Shown here: in pieces, positions 8,004-15,490 of the stretch | Layout: each line of letters starts with the position of its first letter | Position numbering within the stretch: position 1 is the stretch's first letter | Origin: Oscillospiraceae bacterium | GTDB taxonomy: Bacteria > Bacillota > Clostridia > Oscillospirales > Oscillospiraceae | DNA length: 35,928 nt | Reading direction: 5' to 3' | Assembly (NCBI GenBank): GCA_018265835.1 | Contig: JABLYK010000021.1 | Location: 1-35,928 of the forward strand | The notes under the pieces: model-generated | What the model saw: the letters and a program-made list of their open reading frames with translations, nothing else | Told to the model about the DNA's origin: nothing | The model's database searches: none | Made by a program: the position numbers and the translations under genes

Positions 8004-8033
8004 AACCCGGCGCCGCTTTTGCGGCGCCGGGTT
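8004..8033 (+). terminator. Terminator after the LysR gene
   Basis: A perfect 13-bp stem (8004-8016 with 8021-8033, loop TTTT) is followed by TTTGTGTTTT on the plus strand. It lies between convergent genes and may also stop transcripts from the L,D-transpeptidase gene. Confidence 0.88.
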
Positions 8034-8049
8034 TGTGTTTTCGGAGGTT

Positions 8050-9984
8050 TTATTTCCTCCACGGATTGTTGGGGTTCGGATCGGTGGGATCCCAGCCGCG
8101 GTAGGGGCTGGTGATGTCCAGCCACGGGGCGGTCGGCTTCGGCACGGGGAGCGTGCTGCTGTCATAGATGCGCACGGTCGTGCCGATGGGGCAGTTGTCA
8201 TAGATCCACTTCGCATCGCCGCACGTAAGCCGCACGCAGCCATGCGAGCAGATGGTTCCGAGCTGATTATACAGCTTATACGACAGGTCGTTTTCGTGCA
8301 TGCTGTTGTACGGTACGGAGTGGAACAGGTAGTTGCCCCTAATCTGCGTGACGTACTGCCCATAGCTCCCGCCCATCAGCGGATTCCAGCGCGCCTTATA
8401 CGGCGTCTGGAACGTGCCGAGCGGCGTGGAATTGCCGGGTCCGCAGACGAATGCGTGATGGAGAATCGAATAATTGCCGCTCTTGTCCAAGCCGTAGACC
8501 AGCACGGTGCACTGGTTGCGCACGACCTCCAGCCGGTACGGCTTCGCGGTGCTGAGGAGCTTTGCATACTCCGCATCGGTGTAGTTTTGCACCGGAACGG
8601 TAAATTCCGTTGTGACCACGTCCGTGCCATAGAGCAGCTCGACCTTCACGGTGTGGCTCCCCGGCATGGTGCGCTTCCAAACGGACTCGGACACGGAAAA
8701 TTCGGGCGTGGAGGCATGCTTCAGCTCCAGGGTGCGCAGCGGCTGCTGCACGCCGTCGAGATACCAGCGCACGGTGCAGGTGCGCGTATCGCCCTGCGCG
8801 CCGGTGAGATCCACGTCGCAGTATGTAATGTACAGATACACCGTGCGGTTTTCCGGCGTGAGCGCCGGAACCGGGTCGGTCTGGATCGTCGTGATGCCGG
8901 CAAGCCCCACGTCATAGTCGGACTCCAGCGCGCCGTATGATACGTTCGCGGTGCAGCCCAGTGCGCACAGGCGCACCCGCTCCGCCGAGCCAGCGCCGGT
9001 CAGCGCACCGTTGCGCGCATACATCTGCACCGAAGCGACCGCACCATTCAGCTCCACGGTCGCGCCGGGATCGGTGCGCACGATCACGTTCGCCTCCGGC
9101 GCGTCTCCGGTGAGCGTCACGCTGCCGCCGCAGCCGCCGCCGAGATAAACCGTGCCGGAAAAGCCGTCGAGCGCCAGCGGCGCCGTGCCATTATAGACCG
9201 CCATGCCCGTTTCCGGCAGCTCTGCCGGCTCGGAGCAGAAGGTCAGTCCCAGATTCAAAAAGACCTGTGCGATCTCCGCGCGGGTGATCCACGCCTGCGG
9301 ATGCAGCCTGCCGTCGTATCCCTGCAGGAAGCCCGCTTCGACCATGCCTGCGATCTCGGCGCGCGCCCAGTCGGACACGCTCGCGCTGTCCGCAAACCGG
9401 TCAAGGCTCGTGGGATCCCCGGAGATCAGCGCAAACGCGCGGGAAAGCACAGCAAACGCCTCCTGCCGCGTGATCGGGTCGTTCGGGCGCATGGTGCCGC
9501 CCGTATCGCCCTTGAAAATGCCCATCTCCGCCGCGACGGACAGCCCGTCCACATACCACATCTGCTGGTTCACGTCCGGGAAGTGCGCAAGGCTTTTGCC
9601 CTGCGTGCAGGCGAAAATGCGCACGAGCATCGTCGCCATCTCCGCACGGGTGGCGTTTTTCGTTGGATTCAGATTGCCGTACTCGTCGCCGATCAGAATG
9701 TGATTGTCCACGGCAAACGCCATCGCCTCCGTATACCACGGGCCGGCCGGGGTCGGCTCCGGGGACGGCTCCGGCGTTGGCGTCGGTTCCGGCTCCGGGG
9801 ACGGCTCCGGGGACGGCTCCGGGGACGGCTCCGGGGACGGAGTCGGCGTGGGTTCCTCAGTCGGCTCCGCCGTGGGCACAGCAGTGGCTGCGGGATCCTC
9901 CACGGCAAGCGCTGCGGCGGGCGCGCCAAACAGCGTCAGCACGCACACAAGCGACAGCAGCAGGGCAAGCAGTTTCTTTCGCAT
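8050..9984 (-). CDS. Secreted L,D-transpeptidase with three SLH domains
   Basis: The product has 644 residues. A signal peptide (residues 1-27, basic MRKK, hydrophobic core, APAAALA) is followed by a Pro/Glu/Thr/Ser linker rich in SPEP (about 40-80). Three SLH domains (about 80-250) carry the binding motifs ATRAE, ITRQE and ITRAE. A middle region of about 180 residues is unassigned. A C-terminal YkuD domain follows, with H555 (HSVPYN) and the catalytic SHGCVRL motif (C583). SLH domains hold proteins to pyruvylated secondary cell-wall polymers; the YkuD domain makes L,D-crosslinks in peptidoglycan or attaches proteins. This enzyme is therefore probably a wall-anchored crosslinking enzyme. A good Shine-Dalgarno (AGAGGAG) and promoter precede it. 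Confidence 0.93.
   Translation of the reverse strand: MRKKLLALLLSLVCVLTLFGAPAAALAVEDPAATAVPTAEPTEEPTPTPSPEPSPEPSPEPSPEPEPTPTPEPSPEPTPAGPWYTEAMAFAVDNHILIGDEYGNLNPTKNATRAEMATMLVRIFACTQGKSLAHFPDVNQQMWYVDGLSVAAEMGIFKGDTGGTMRPNDPITRQEAFAVLSRAFALISGDPTSLDRFADSASVSDWARAEIAGMVEAGFLQGYDGRLHPQAWITRAEIAQVFLNLGLTFCSEPAELPETGMAVYNGTAPLALDGFSGTVYLGGGCGGSVTLTGDAPEANVIVRTDPGATVELNGAVASVQMYARNGALTGAGSAERVRLCALGCTANVSYGALESDYDVGLAGITTIQTDPVPALTPENRTVYLYITYCDVDLTGAQGDTRTCTVRWYLDGVQQPLRTLELKHASTPEFSVSESVWKRTMPGSHTVKVELLYGTDVVTTEFTVPVQNYTDAEYAKLLSTAKPYRLEVVRNQCTVLVYGLDKSGNYSILHHAFVCGPGNSTPLGTFQTPYKARWNPLMGGSYGQYVTQIRGNYLFHSVPYNSMHENDLSYKLYNQLGTICSHGCVRLTCGDAKWIYDNCPIGTTVRIYDSSTLPVPKPTAPWLDITSPYRGWDPTDPNPNNPWRK
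9791..9838 (-). repeat. Four perfect 12-bp tandem repeats coding the linker
   Basis: Unit GGCTCCGGGGAC (plus strand) repeats four times without change. It codes Ser-Pro-Glu-Pro units in the linker between signal peptide and SLH domains. Perfect identity and a length divisible by three suggest recent slippage that keeps the frame, so linker length may vary between strains. Confidence 0.95.
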
Positions 9985-10022
9985 GATCCTCGTTCTCCTC
10001 TGTTCGATGGAATTCTGACTCC

Positions 10023-10050
10023 ATTATACCGTCAGCCGGAGGATTTGCAA
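10023..10050 (-). promoter_or_regulatory. Promoter of the SLH L,D-transpeptidase gene
   Basis: Minus strand: TTGCAA (10045-10050), 16-bp spacer, perfect TATAAT (10023-10028), about 40 bases before the ATG. Confidence 0.75.
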
Positions 10051-10083
10051 CGGCATTTTTCCGTTTGTCGAAAAAAAGACCGC

Positions 10084-10112
10084 TTGTGCCGGGCGCTGCA
10101 TCGTGGTAAACT
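10084..10112 (+). promoter_or_regulatory. Probable promoter of the small membrane protein gene
   Basis: Plus strand: TTGTGC (10084-10089), 17-bp spacer, TAAACT (10107-10112), about 35 bases before the ATG at 10147. The -35 box is weak. Confidence 0.5.
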
Positions 10113-10146
10113 ACAGGCAGACATTCTTTTCCGCAGGAGGTGCGCC

Positions 10147-10581
10147 ATGGCAAACAAACGCAATAGCGTCAGCGAAGCGATGCAGCAATCCCGGCAGACG
10201 CGCAAGGGAATCGACCGGCAGACCTTTTACAAACAATACTGTCCGGGCAGCACCAGAACATGGATTCTGATCGCCGCCGTGCTGTGCTATGCAAACGCGG
10301 CGGTGTCCGTCTATCTGGCCGCGACGGCTTCGCTCCCCGCCCTGTTTGCGGACGCAGGCGTTTCGCTCGTGCTCGGTCTGCTCATCCATCTGCGCAAGAG
10401 CCTTGCCGCGTCCTGGATTCTGTGCCTGTATTCGGTGGCGTCGATGCTGTTTTATCTCTTCTCCTCCGGCACGCTCACCGGCATACTGCCCGTGATCGCG
10501 GCGTTCATCGCCATGAAGCAGACCACACACCTCAACGGTTTGTGGCAGCGGTTCCTGAAGGACGGCAAGCTGCCGAAATAA
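10147..10581 (+). CDS. Small four-helix membrane protein, function unknown
   Basis: The product has 144 residues. I do not recognise a characterised family. About 35 polar, basic N-terminal residues (MANKRNSVSEAMQQSRQTRK) precede three to four hydrophobic segments at roughly 37-58, 60-78, 83-103 and 105-122. The tail is short and basic (LWQRFLKDGKLPK). The ATG at 10147 follows GCAGGAGG by 6 bases and its own promoter. An upstream in-frame extension exists but would run through the promoter and is not credible. It stands alone between two terminator-flanked units. Confidence 0.85.
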   Translation: MANKRNSVSEAMQQSRQTRKGIDRQTFYKQYCPGSTRTWILIAAVLCYANAAVSVYLAATASLPALFADAGVSLVLGLLIHLRKSLAASWILCLYSVASMLFYLFSSGTLTGILPVIAAFIAMKQTTHLNGLWQRFLKDGKLPK

Positions 10582-10596
10582 GCGCAACCAGATGCA

Positions 10597-10622
10597 GCCG
10601 CCCGGTCGTTTGACCGGGCGGC
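10597..10622 (+). terminator. Terminator after the small membrane protein gene
   Basis: A perfect 11-bp stem (10597-10607 with 10612-10622, loop GTTT) begins 15 bases after the stop codon. It is followed by GCATCTTTT, a short T-run. Confidence 0.75.
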
Positions 10623-10695
10623 GCATCTTTTAGATACTGGTGCAGCGCAACGTAGCTTCACACCAGGATTCTCTGGTTCCCGGCACGAAGCGCAT

Positions 10696-10724
10696 TTGAC
10701 GGTGGCGGCGTTTGGTGATATCAT
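10696..10724 (+). promoter_or_regulatory. Promoter of the TetR gene
   Basis: TTGACG (10696-10701), 17-bp spacer, TATCAT (10719-10724). A GATATC palindrome (10717-10722, within TGATATCA) overlaps the -10 box. The same hexamer overlaps the -10 box of the downstream DJ-1 promoter. Confidence 0.8.
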
Positions 10725-10764
10725 AACACGCAGCCGGACAGCGCCGGCTACGGAGGAAATACGC

Positions 10765-11346
10765 ATGTCTATTATTGTTGATCGTGAGGCCGTCCGCATG
10801 GATATCCTCATGGCATTTCAGCGCTGCATCGACCACAAGCCGATGGCCAGCGTCTCCCTGCGCGACATTGCGGCGGAAGCGGGCATGTCTCACGCGAAGC
10901 TGCTCAACTACTACGAGAGCAAAAACGATCTGCTGCTGACCTACGTGCGCTATACGCGCGATTACATGTGCGAAAAGTGCAGCGCATGGTTTGCCGGACA
11001 CGACCGGAAGGATTATGACTCCAACCTTGCCTACATGAACGCATTTATGGAATACGTCGCGGGTGGCAAGGCCGGTGAAACGCGCCCGAACGCCACAACG
11101 CAGACCTATGTGCTTGCGCGGTACGATCCGGAGATCGGCGCGCTCGTGCAGGCGGAGTTTCAGGCGTGGCGCGCGCTGATGGAGCAGTGCCTCGTTCGCA
11201 TCTACGGCCCAGAGGTCGGCCACCGCGAGGCGGAGGCCATGATGATTCTCATCGCCGGAACCTTTATCTGCAACTACAACCACGCCCTGACCGGCGAAAT
11301 CAACGACAACATCATCGGCTGTCTGAGCAATCTCGCGCAGTCATAA
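10765..11346 (+). CDS. TetR-family transcriptional regulator
   Basis: The product has 193 residues. The N-terminal TetR helix-turn-helix reads SVSLRDIAAEAGMSHAKLLN followed by YYESKNDLLLTYVRY (about 29-63). The C-terminal ligand domain shows no family I can name. The ATG at 10765 is chosen over an upstream TTG because GGAGG precedes it and the upstream frame overlaps the promoter. The gene lies 126 bases before the DJ-1/PfpI gene in the same direction, each with its own TTGACN promoter, so it may regulate that neighbour and itself. The ligand is unknown. Confidence 0.9.
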   Translation: MSIIVDREAVRMDILMAFQRCIDHKPMASVSLRDIAAEAGMSHAKLLNYYESKNDLLLTYVRYTRDYMCEKCSAWFAGHDRKDYDSNLAYMNAFMEYVAGGKAGETRPNATTQTYVLARYDPEIGALVQAEFQAWRALMEQCLVRIYGPEVGHREAEAMMILIAGTFICNYNHALTGEINDNIIGCLSNLAQS

Positions 11347-11392
11347 CAAAACCGTCCGCTCCGTCGGTAAAGAATTGTTTACACACCTGTGA

Positions 11393-11421
11393 TTGACATT
11401 TTTGAGACAGAGTGCTACGAT
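11393..11421 (+). promoter_or_regulatory. Promoter of the DJ-1/PfpI gene
   Basis: Perfect TTGACA (11393-11398), 17-bp spacer, TACGAT (11416-11421). A GATATC palindrome (11419-11424) covers the end of the -10 box. Confidence 0.87.
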
Positions 11422-11425
11422 ATCG

Positions 11426-11449
11426 GTAAGCTCATATCATGAGCCTTAC
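11426..11449 (+). promoter_or_regulatory. Candidate operator dyad at the DJ-1 gene start site
   Basis: Arms GTAAG-CTCAT (11426-11435) and ATGAG-C-CTTAC (11439-11449) form a 10-bp inverted repeat with one unpaired C and a 3-bp centre. It sits where transcription should begin. The position suits a repressor site for the adjacent TetR protein; a 5' RNA hairpin is the alternative. Confidence 0.5.
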
Positions 11450-11472
11450 AACGATACAGGGAGGTTCTCATT

Positions 11473-12051
11473 ATGGCAAAGAAAGTATTGCTTCTCTGCG
11501 GAGATTTCACAGAGGATTACGAAACGATGGTGCCGTTTCAGGCGCTGTCCATGCTGGGCTATCAGGTTGACGCCGTCTGCCCGGACAAGAAGGCCGGCGA
11601 AACCGTCTGCACCGCGGTGCACGATTTTCTCGGCGAGCAGACCTACACCGAGCTGCGCGGCCACAACTTCGCCCTGACGGCGGATTTTGACGCGGTGAAG
11701 GCCGAAGACTACGAGGGTCTGTTCATCACCGGCGGCCGCGCGCCGGAGTACATCCGGCTCAACGCGCGCGTGCTGGAGATCGTGAAGGAGTTCTTCGCGG
11801 CGAACAAGCCCGTCGCAGCCATCTGCCACGGCCCGCAGGTGCTGGCGGCTGCCGGCGTGCTGCAGGGCTATCAGGCCACGGCCTATCCCGCCGTCGGCCC
11901 GGACATTACCCTTGCAGGCGGCACCTACGTCCCCGTGAACGCGGACGAGGCCGTTGTGGACCGCAATCTCGTCACCGCGCCGGCGTGGCCGGGCGACACC
12001 GCCATTTGCCGCGAGTTTGCAAAGCTCATGGGCGCGAAGATCGAGATCTGA
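11473..12051 (+). CDS. DJ-1/PfpI family protein
   Basis: The product has 192 residues. The DJ-1/PfpI nucleophile elbow is clear (VAAICHGPQVL, C118-H119), as is the N-terminal acidic residue that activates the cysteine (GDFTEDYE, about E14). The segment GLFITGGRAPEYIR (83-96) is the typical glycine-rich turn. Family members act as deglycases/glyoxalases, proteases or chaperones under oxidative or carbonyl stress, and the exact reaction cannot be read here. The protein is cytosolic, with no signal peptide. GGGAGG precedes the ATG. It has its own promoter with a dyad at the start site and a terminator after it, so it is a single-gene unit next to the TetR gene. Confidence 0.93.
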   Translation: MAKKVLLLCGDFTEDYETMVPFQALSMLGYQVDAVCPDKKAGETVCTAVHDFLGEQTYTELRGHNFALTADFDAVKAEDYEGLFITGGRAPEYIRLNARVLEIVKEFFAANKPVAAICHGPQVLAAAGVLQGYQATAYPAVGPDITLAGGTYVPVNADEAVVDRNLVTAPAWPGDTAICREFAKLMGAKIEI

Positions 12052-12067
12052 GCCTTCGGCATTCCAT

Positions 12068-12101
12068 AAAAAATGACGCAGCTTTCGCTGCGTCATTTTT
12101 T
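12068..12101. terminator. Bidirectional terminator between DJ-1 and S15 peptidase genes
   Basis: A 15-bp perfect stem (12068-12082 with 12087-12101, loop TTTC) is bounded by an A-run on one side and a T-run on the other. It therefore works as an intrinsic terminator in both directions. The two genes are convergent. Confidence 0.95.
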
Positions 12102-12115
12102 TATTGGGATTTTAC

Positions 12116-15100
12116 TCAGCCAAGCTGCTCGTAACGATACAGCAAGGTAGCGGCCTGCGCACGGGTCGCAGTGCCTGCCGGTTCGATGGTCGTCTCAGAG
12201 GTACCTTTCACGAGACCCTGGCCAACAGCCCAGGCCATCGCTTCCTGCGCCCAGTCGGAGACGCTCGCGGCGTCCGCAAACTCGGCGAGGTCAGACTTCT
12301 GGCCGTCTGCATTCTCCTGCATCACTGCGAAGCGGTACAGGAAGGTGGCAAGCTCTTCGCGGGTGACGTCCAGCTCCGGCGCAAACTCCGTCTCGGAAAC
12401 GCCCTCGGCGATGCCAGCTTCAACCGCCCATGCGAGCGCGTCGGCATAGTAAGCATTCTCCGGCACATCGGTGAACGCGAACTCCGCATCGGTCTCAGGC
12501 TCGCCTGCCATGCGGTACAGCATGGTGACGACCTGCGCACGGGTCAGATTGGTATCGGGTGCAAAGGTGGTCTCGCTCATGCCCTTGATGACGCCCTGCT
12601 CGGTCAGAGCCAGAACTGCGTCATAGTAGTAAGCGCCTTCCGCCACATCGGTGAACGGGTTGTCCAGCTTTGCAATGGTGCGGGTTTCCGTCTCATGGCA
12701 AGCGGAGCAGGTGCGGGTCTCTTCGCCCTCTTCGGTGCCGGTCGCGGCCTTGGTCACCGTCCACTCGCCCCATCTGTGGCCGGTTGCAGGAATCTCCTGC
12801 TGTGCAACGATCACGTCACCACAGGTGGCGCAGCGGCTTCCTGCCGTCTTACCAGCCTGCGTGCAGGTGGCGCGGACGGCTGCATCCGTAACGATCGTAT
12901 GCGCGGTCTCCGCATCAATCGCCGACTGCGCTGCAGCGCTGTGCACCGGAACCGTCATGCAGCTCTTGGCATTATCCACTTCGATGCTGATATCGCGGGA
13001 GGAGAGGCTCAGGGTCAGCTGCAGCGTGTGGCCGGCCTTGACGGTGTAGACACTCGGCTGCAGGTACACGGTGTACGTGTAGGACTCGCCATTCTTCAGC
13101 GCGGTACGGGTCGCCGCAGAAGCGGAATCATAACCGGCGGTCGGGTTATACAGGTCAATGTAGCCCTGACCGATGCTCTTGGACTTCGTAGCAGTCTGGG
13201 CGTACTGCACGAGGCGGAAGTTCGGCACGCCGCCGCCCATCCAGCCGCCGTTCTCGCTGATGGTGGTGATCGGCAGATAGCTTCTGCTGGGAACGTAAGC
13301 CATAAAGTCTTCGCTGCTGTTGTCGGTCAGATTCGCCGTCAGGCGGATGCCGTCCAGTTCGTCAATCTTGTCAGAGGTCGGTTTTGCGGTGAAGGTCACA
13401 GCAACTGCGCCCTGCACGGTGATGTCTTCCGGAACCTCGAAGGTGTAGGTCGCGGTGCTGCCGCGGGCCACGGTGCTGGAATCATGATTCTCTGCGTCGA
13501 GCGCGTAGGTCACCGAATTCTCGGTATCCCAGCTGTCATAGTGCGTCCAGCTGCCGTCCACGTTGCTCTGGGCGGTGACGGCCGCCATGTTTTCCGCACC
13601 GTTGTTCACGCCGTACAGGTAGTGGCTGAACCAGCGGTTCAGGACGGTATCGTACAGCTCGCCGTCGGTGTACATCTCATACTGCTGAGACGGGTAGGTC
13701 GGGGTCAGGTGCGTACCCTGATGCAGCAGGAGCTTGACCGGAACACCGGCCTCCTGATAGGCCTTGTACATCAGGTCAAATTCCTTGGTTCTGACGTTCG
13801 TGTCGTTCAGGCCGTGCACGATGAGCGCGGGGCACTTGATGTTCTTGGCATTCACCGTGTAGTCACGGGTTGCCCAATGCTTGCCGTAGTTGCCGTTCAG
13901 GGCAAGCTGATCGTTCATAATCTGGGTGAGGTATCTGCCGTACTTGTCCGCGATGGTGCCATAGTCTTCTTTGTCGAGATAACGGCCGCAGCAGTAGAGC
14001 GCGAGCCAGTCGCTGTAAGCGACGCCGCCGGTGGAAACGCCCTGAGAGTTGGTGTACTCATACCAGCTCGCAATGCCGGCGACGGGGACGATGGTCTCAA
14101 GACCTTCCACGCCGGTAGTCGCCAGACCGAACTGGGTGGTGCCGGCGTAGGAACGGCCGGTCATGCCGACTTTGCCGGTGGACCAATCCGCCGTAATGGC
14201 GAGATTGCTGGTCTTGTCCGTGTAAGCCACACGGTCGCCGTGCAGCCATTCGATCACGCACTTGAACGCATCGATCTCCAGATCGGTGCCGCAGGTCTCA
14301 AAGCCGTCAGAGCCCTTGGTGCCGAGACCGCCGCATTCGACAACGGCATAGCCGCGCACGAGGTAGTAGTCATACCAGGTCAGGTCCTCGTAATCATACA
14401 TATTCTCGTACTCGTTCCAGTAATACCAGTCGTCCGGGTTCGCGTTTTCAACAGCGGCAGTCGTGGTGTAGGTGCCGGCCGGCGTACGCTTTGCGGGCTG
14501 GCTGTACATGCTTTCAAGATCATATTTGCCGTCCACATAGGGGACCGAGCCGTCCGTGCAGCCGGTGATGTACGGACGCGCCTCGTAGATGGTCGGAACC
14601 TTCAGGCCGTCCAGCGTTTCGCGCGGAAGCTGAACCAGCGCCTTGACGAGGTCGAGCTTGCCGTCGCCGTCGGTATCGTAGTTGGTCTCAACATAAACGC
14701 AGAAGCGAACAACGCCGTCATGAATCTCGCCGTCCCCGTTCAGGTTGCCCTGCGTCGGGTCGGAGTACTCAAAAATGGGCTGTGCCAGACCGTCCACGAA
14801 CAGAGGCTGCTTCACGTCCTTGTGCATGGCGTCGTAGAGCACCTGCACGTTCTGGAGCATGGTGTTGAACTCCTCCACCGTGCAAAGCTCGGCCGGCGCC
14901 CACTCGATGTTCTTGGTCAGGCCGACGCTCTCCGCCATGGCGTTATAGTCGTCGGGATACGTGCCGAGCTGAGATTCTTTCATGCCGGCATAGAAGAGCA
15001 AGAAACGAGCCGCTTCCTGCTGCGTAACGCCCGTTGCGGAATCGGACGCCTCCTCTACCGCCATAGCAACCGCTTCGTCGCCCTCCACCTGCTCACTGAA

Positions 15101-15214
15101 CGCTGCCAGGTCGCTCTGCTGGAGGTACTGCTCATCGTCAACGGCCAGAGCCGGGGTGAGCAGCGACAAAACCATCACCATGATCAGCAGAAGCGTTGTA
15201 AGCTTCTTTTTCAT
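12116..15214 (-). CDS. Secreted S15 (Xaa-Pro dipeptidyl-peptidase-like) hydrolase with SLH domains
   Basis: The product has 1032 residues. A signal peptide (1-24, MKKK..LLTPALA) is followed by an N-terminal region and an alpha/beta-hydrolase core of the S15/CocE family: nucleophile GRSYAGT (S355), acid in VHGLNDTNV (D471), and histidine in LLHQGTHLTP (H498 or H502). A DTDGDGKLDL loop (about 180-189) resembles a calcium EF-hand. A jelly-roll domain typical of S15 C-termini lies around 540-770. Next comes a cysteine-pair motif (CATCGD, CSACHE; about 780-850) common in surface proteins of gut Clostridia, then three SLH repeats to the end (LTRAQ, VTREE, ATRAQ). It probably cleaves proline-containing peptides at the cell surface. 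The soluble cytosolic PepX of lactic bacteria lacks the export and anchoring parts. Confidence 0.92.
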   Translation of the reverse strand: MKKKLTTLLLIMVMVLSLLTPALAVDDEQYLQQSDLAAFSEQVEGDEAVAMAVEEASDSATGVTQQEAARFLLFYAGMKESQLGTYPDDYNAMAESVGLTKNIEWAPAELCTVEEFNTMLQNVQVLYDAMHKDVKQPLFVDGLAQPIFEYSDPTQGNLNGDGEIHDGVVRFCVYVETNYDTDGDGKLDLVKALVQLPRETLDGLKVPTIYEARPYITGCTDGSVPYVDGKYDLESMYSQPAKRTPAGTYTTTAAVENANPDDWYYWNEYENMYDYEDLTWYDYYLVRGYAVVECGGLGTKGSDGFETCGTDLEIDAFKCVIEWLHGDRVAYTDKTSNLAITADWSTGKVGMTGRSYAGTTQFGLATTGVEGLETIVPVAGIASWYEYTNSQGVSTGGVAYSDWLALYCCGRYLDKEDYGTIADKYGRYLTQIMNDQLALNGNYGKHWATRDYTVNAKNIKCPALIVHGLNDTNVRTKEFDLMYKAYQEAGVPVKLLLHQGTHLTPTYPSQQYEMYTDGELYDTVLNRWFSHYLYGVNNGAENMAAVTAQSNVDGSWTHYDSWDTENSVTYALDAENHDSSTVARGSTATYTFEVPEDITVQGAVAVTFTAKPTSDKIDELDGIRLTANLTDNSSEDFMAYVPSRSYLPITTISENGGWMGGGVPNFRLVQYAQTATKSKSIGQGYIDLYNPTAGYDSASAATRTALKNGESYTYTVYLQPSVYTVKAGHTLQLTLSLSSRDISIEVDNAKSCMTVPVHSAAAQSAIDAETAHTIVTDAAVRATCTQAGKTAGSRCATCGDVIVAQQEIPATGHRWGEWTVTKAATGTEEGEETRTCSACHETETRTIAKLDNPFTDVAEGAYYYDAVLALTEQGVIKGMSETTFAPDTNLTRAQVVTMLYRMAGEPETDAEFAFTDVPENAYYADALAWAVEAGIAEGVSETEFAPELDVTREELATFLYRFAVMQENADGQKSDLAEFADAASVSDWAQEAMAWAVGQGLVKGTSETTIEPAGTATRAQAATLLYRYEQLG

Positions 15215-15369
15215 GATTCGTTTGCCTTCTTTCTTCGTTTATCCGAGAGGCTGATACGGGCCTCTCTCCCCGTTGTGTCCATCAGCGCCCCAACCCGGTC
15301 TGCCGCCATCCTGACCAGCACAAAGCTGTGGTTGCTTCCCCTGCTGATGACTCCAATAAACTTTTGATT

Positions 15370-15398
15370 ATTTTAGCATAAAAATTCATTTCATTAAA
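15370..15398 (-). promoter_or_regulatory. Probable promoter of the S15 peptidase gene
   Basis: Minus strand: extended -10 TGC-TAAAAT (15370-15378) with TTTAAT (15393-15398) at 17 bp. It would give a leader of about 150 bases. The region 15215-15490 is otherwise gene-free and unusually AT-rich. Confidence 0.55.
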
Positions 15399-15490
15399 TC
15401 GTCAAAACAGAAACTTTTTTTCGATTTTTTTGTATTCCTTTGACAAAATTGTCTGACAAATTTCCCTGAATGTGAATTCCCTTCCTGTAT

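Noticed and set aside
7038..8363. A 441-codon minus-strand frame across the LysR gene and terminator.
   Set aside because: It crosses a strong promoter, the terminator and a repeat, and its protein is low-complexity and arginine-rich. It is a shadow of the LysR gene.
9791..9838. Direct repeats that might be a CRISPR array.
   Set aside because: Units are 12 bp, contiguous without spacers, and in frame within a coding linker.
12104..15367. A 1087-codon open frame on the plus strand opposite the S15 peptidase gene.
   Set aside because: It is rich in His, Arg, Val and Gly with no recognisable domain, has no ribosome site, and exists because GC-rich codons of the true gene read openly in reverse.
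15400..15480. TTGACAAAATTGTCTGACAAA-like direct and inverted elements in the AT-rich gap, considered as a plus-strand promoter.
   Set aside because: No -10 box at suitable spacing and no plus-strand gene downstream.
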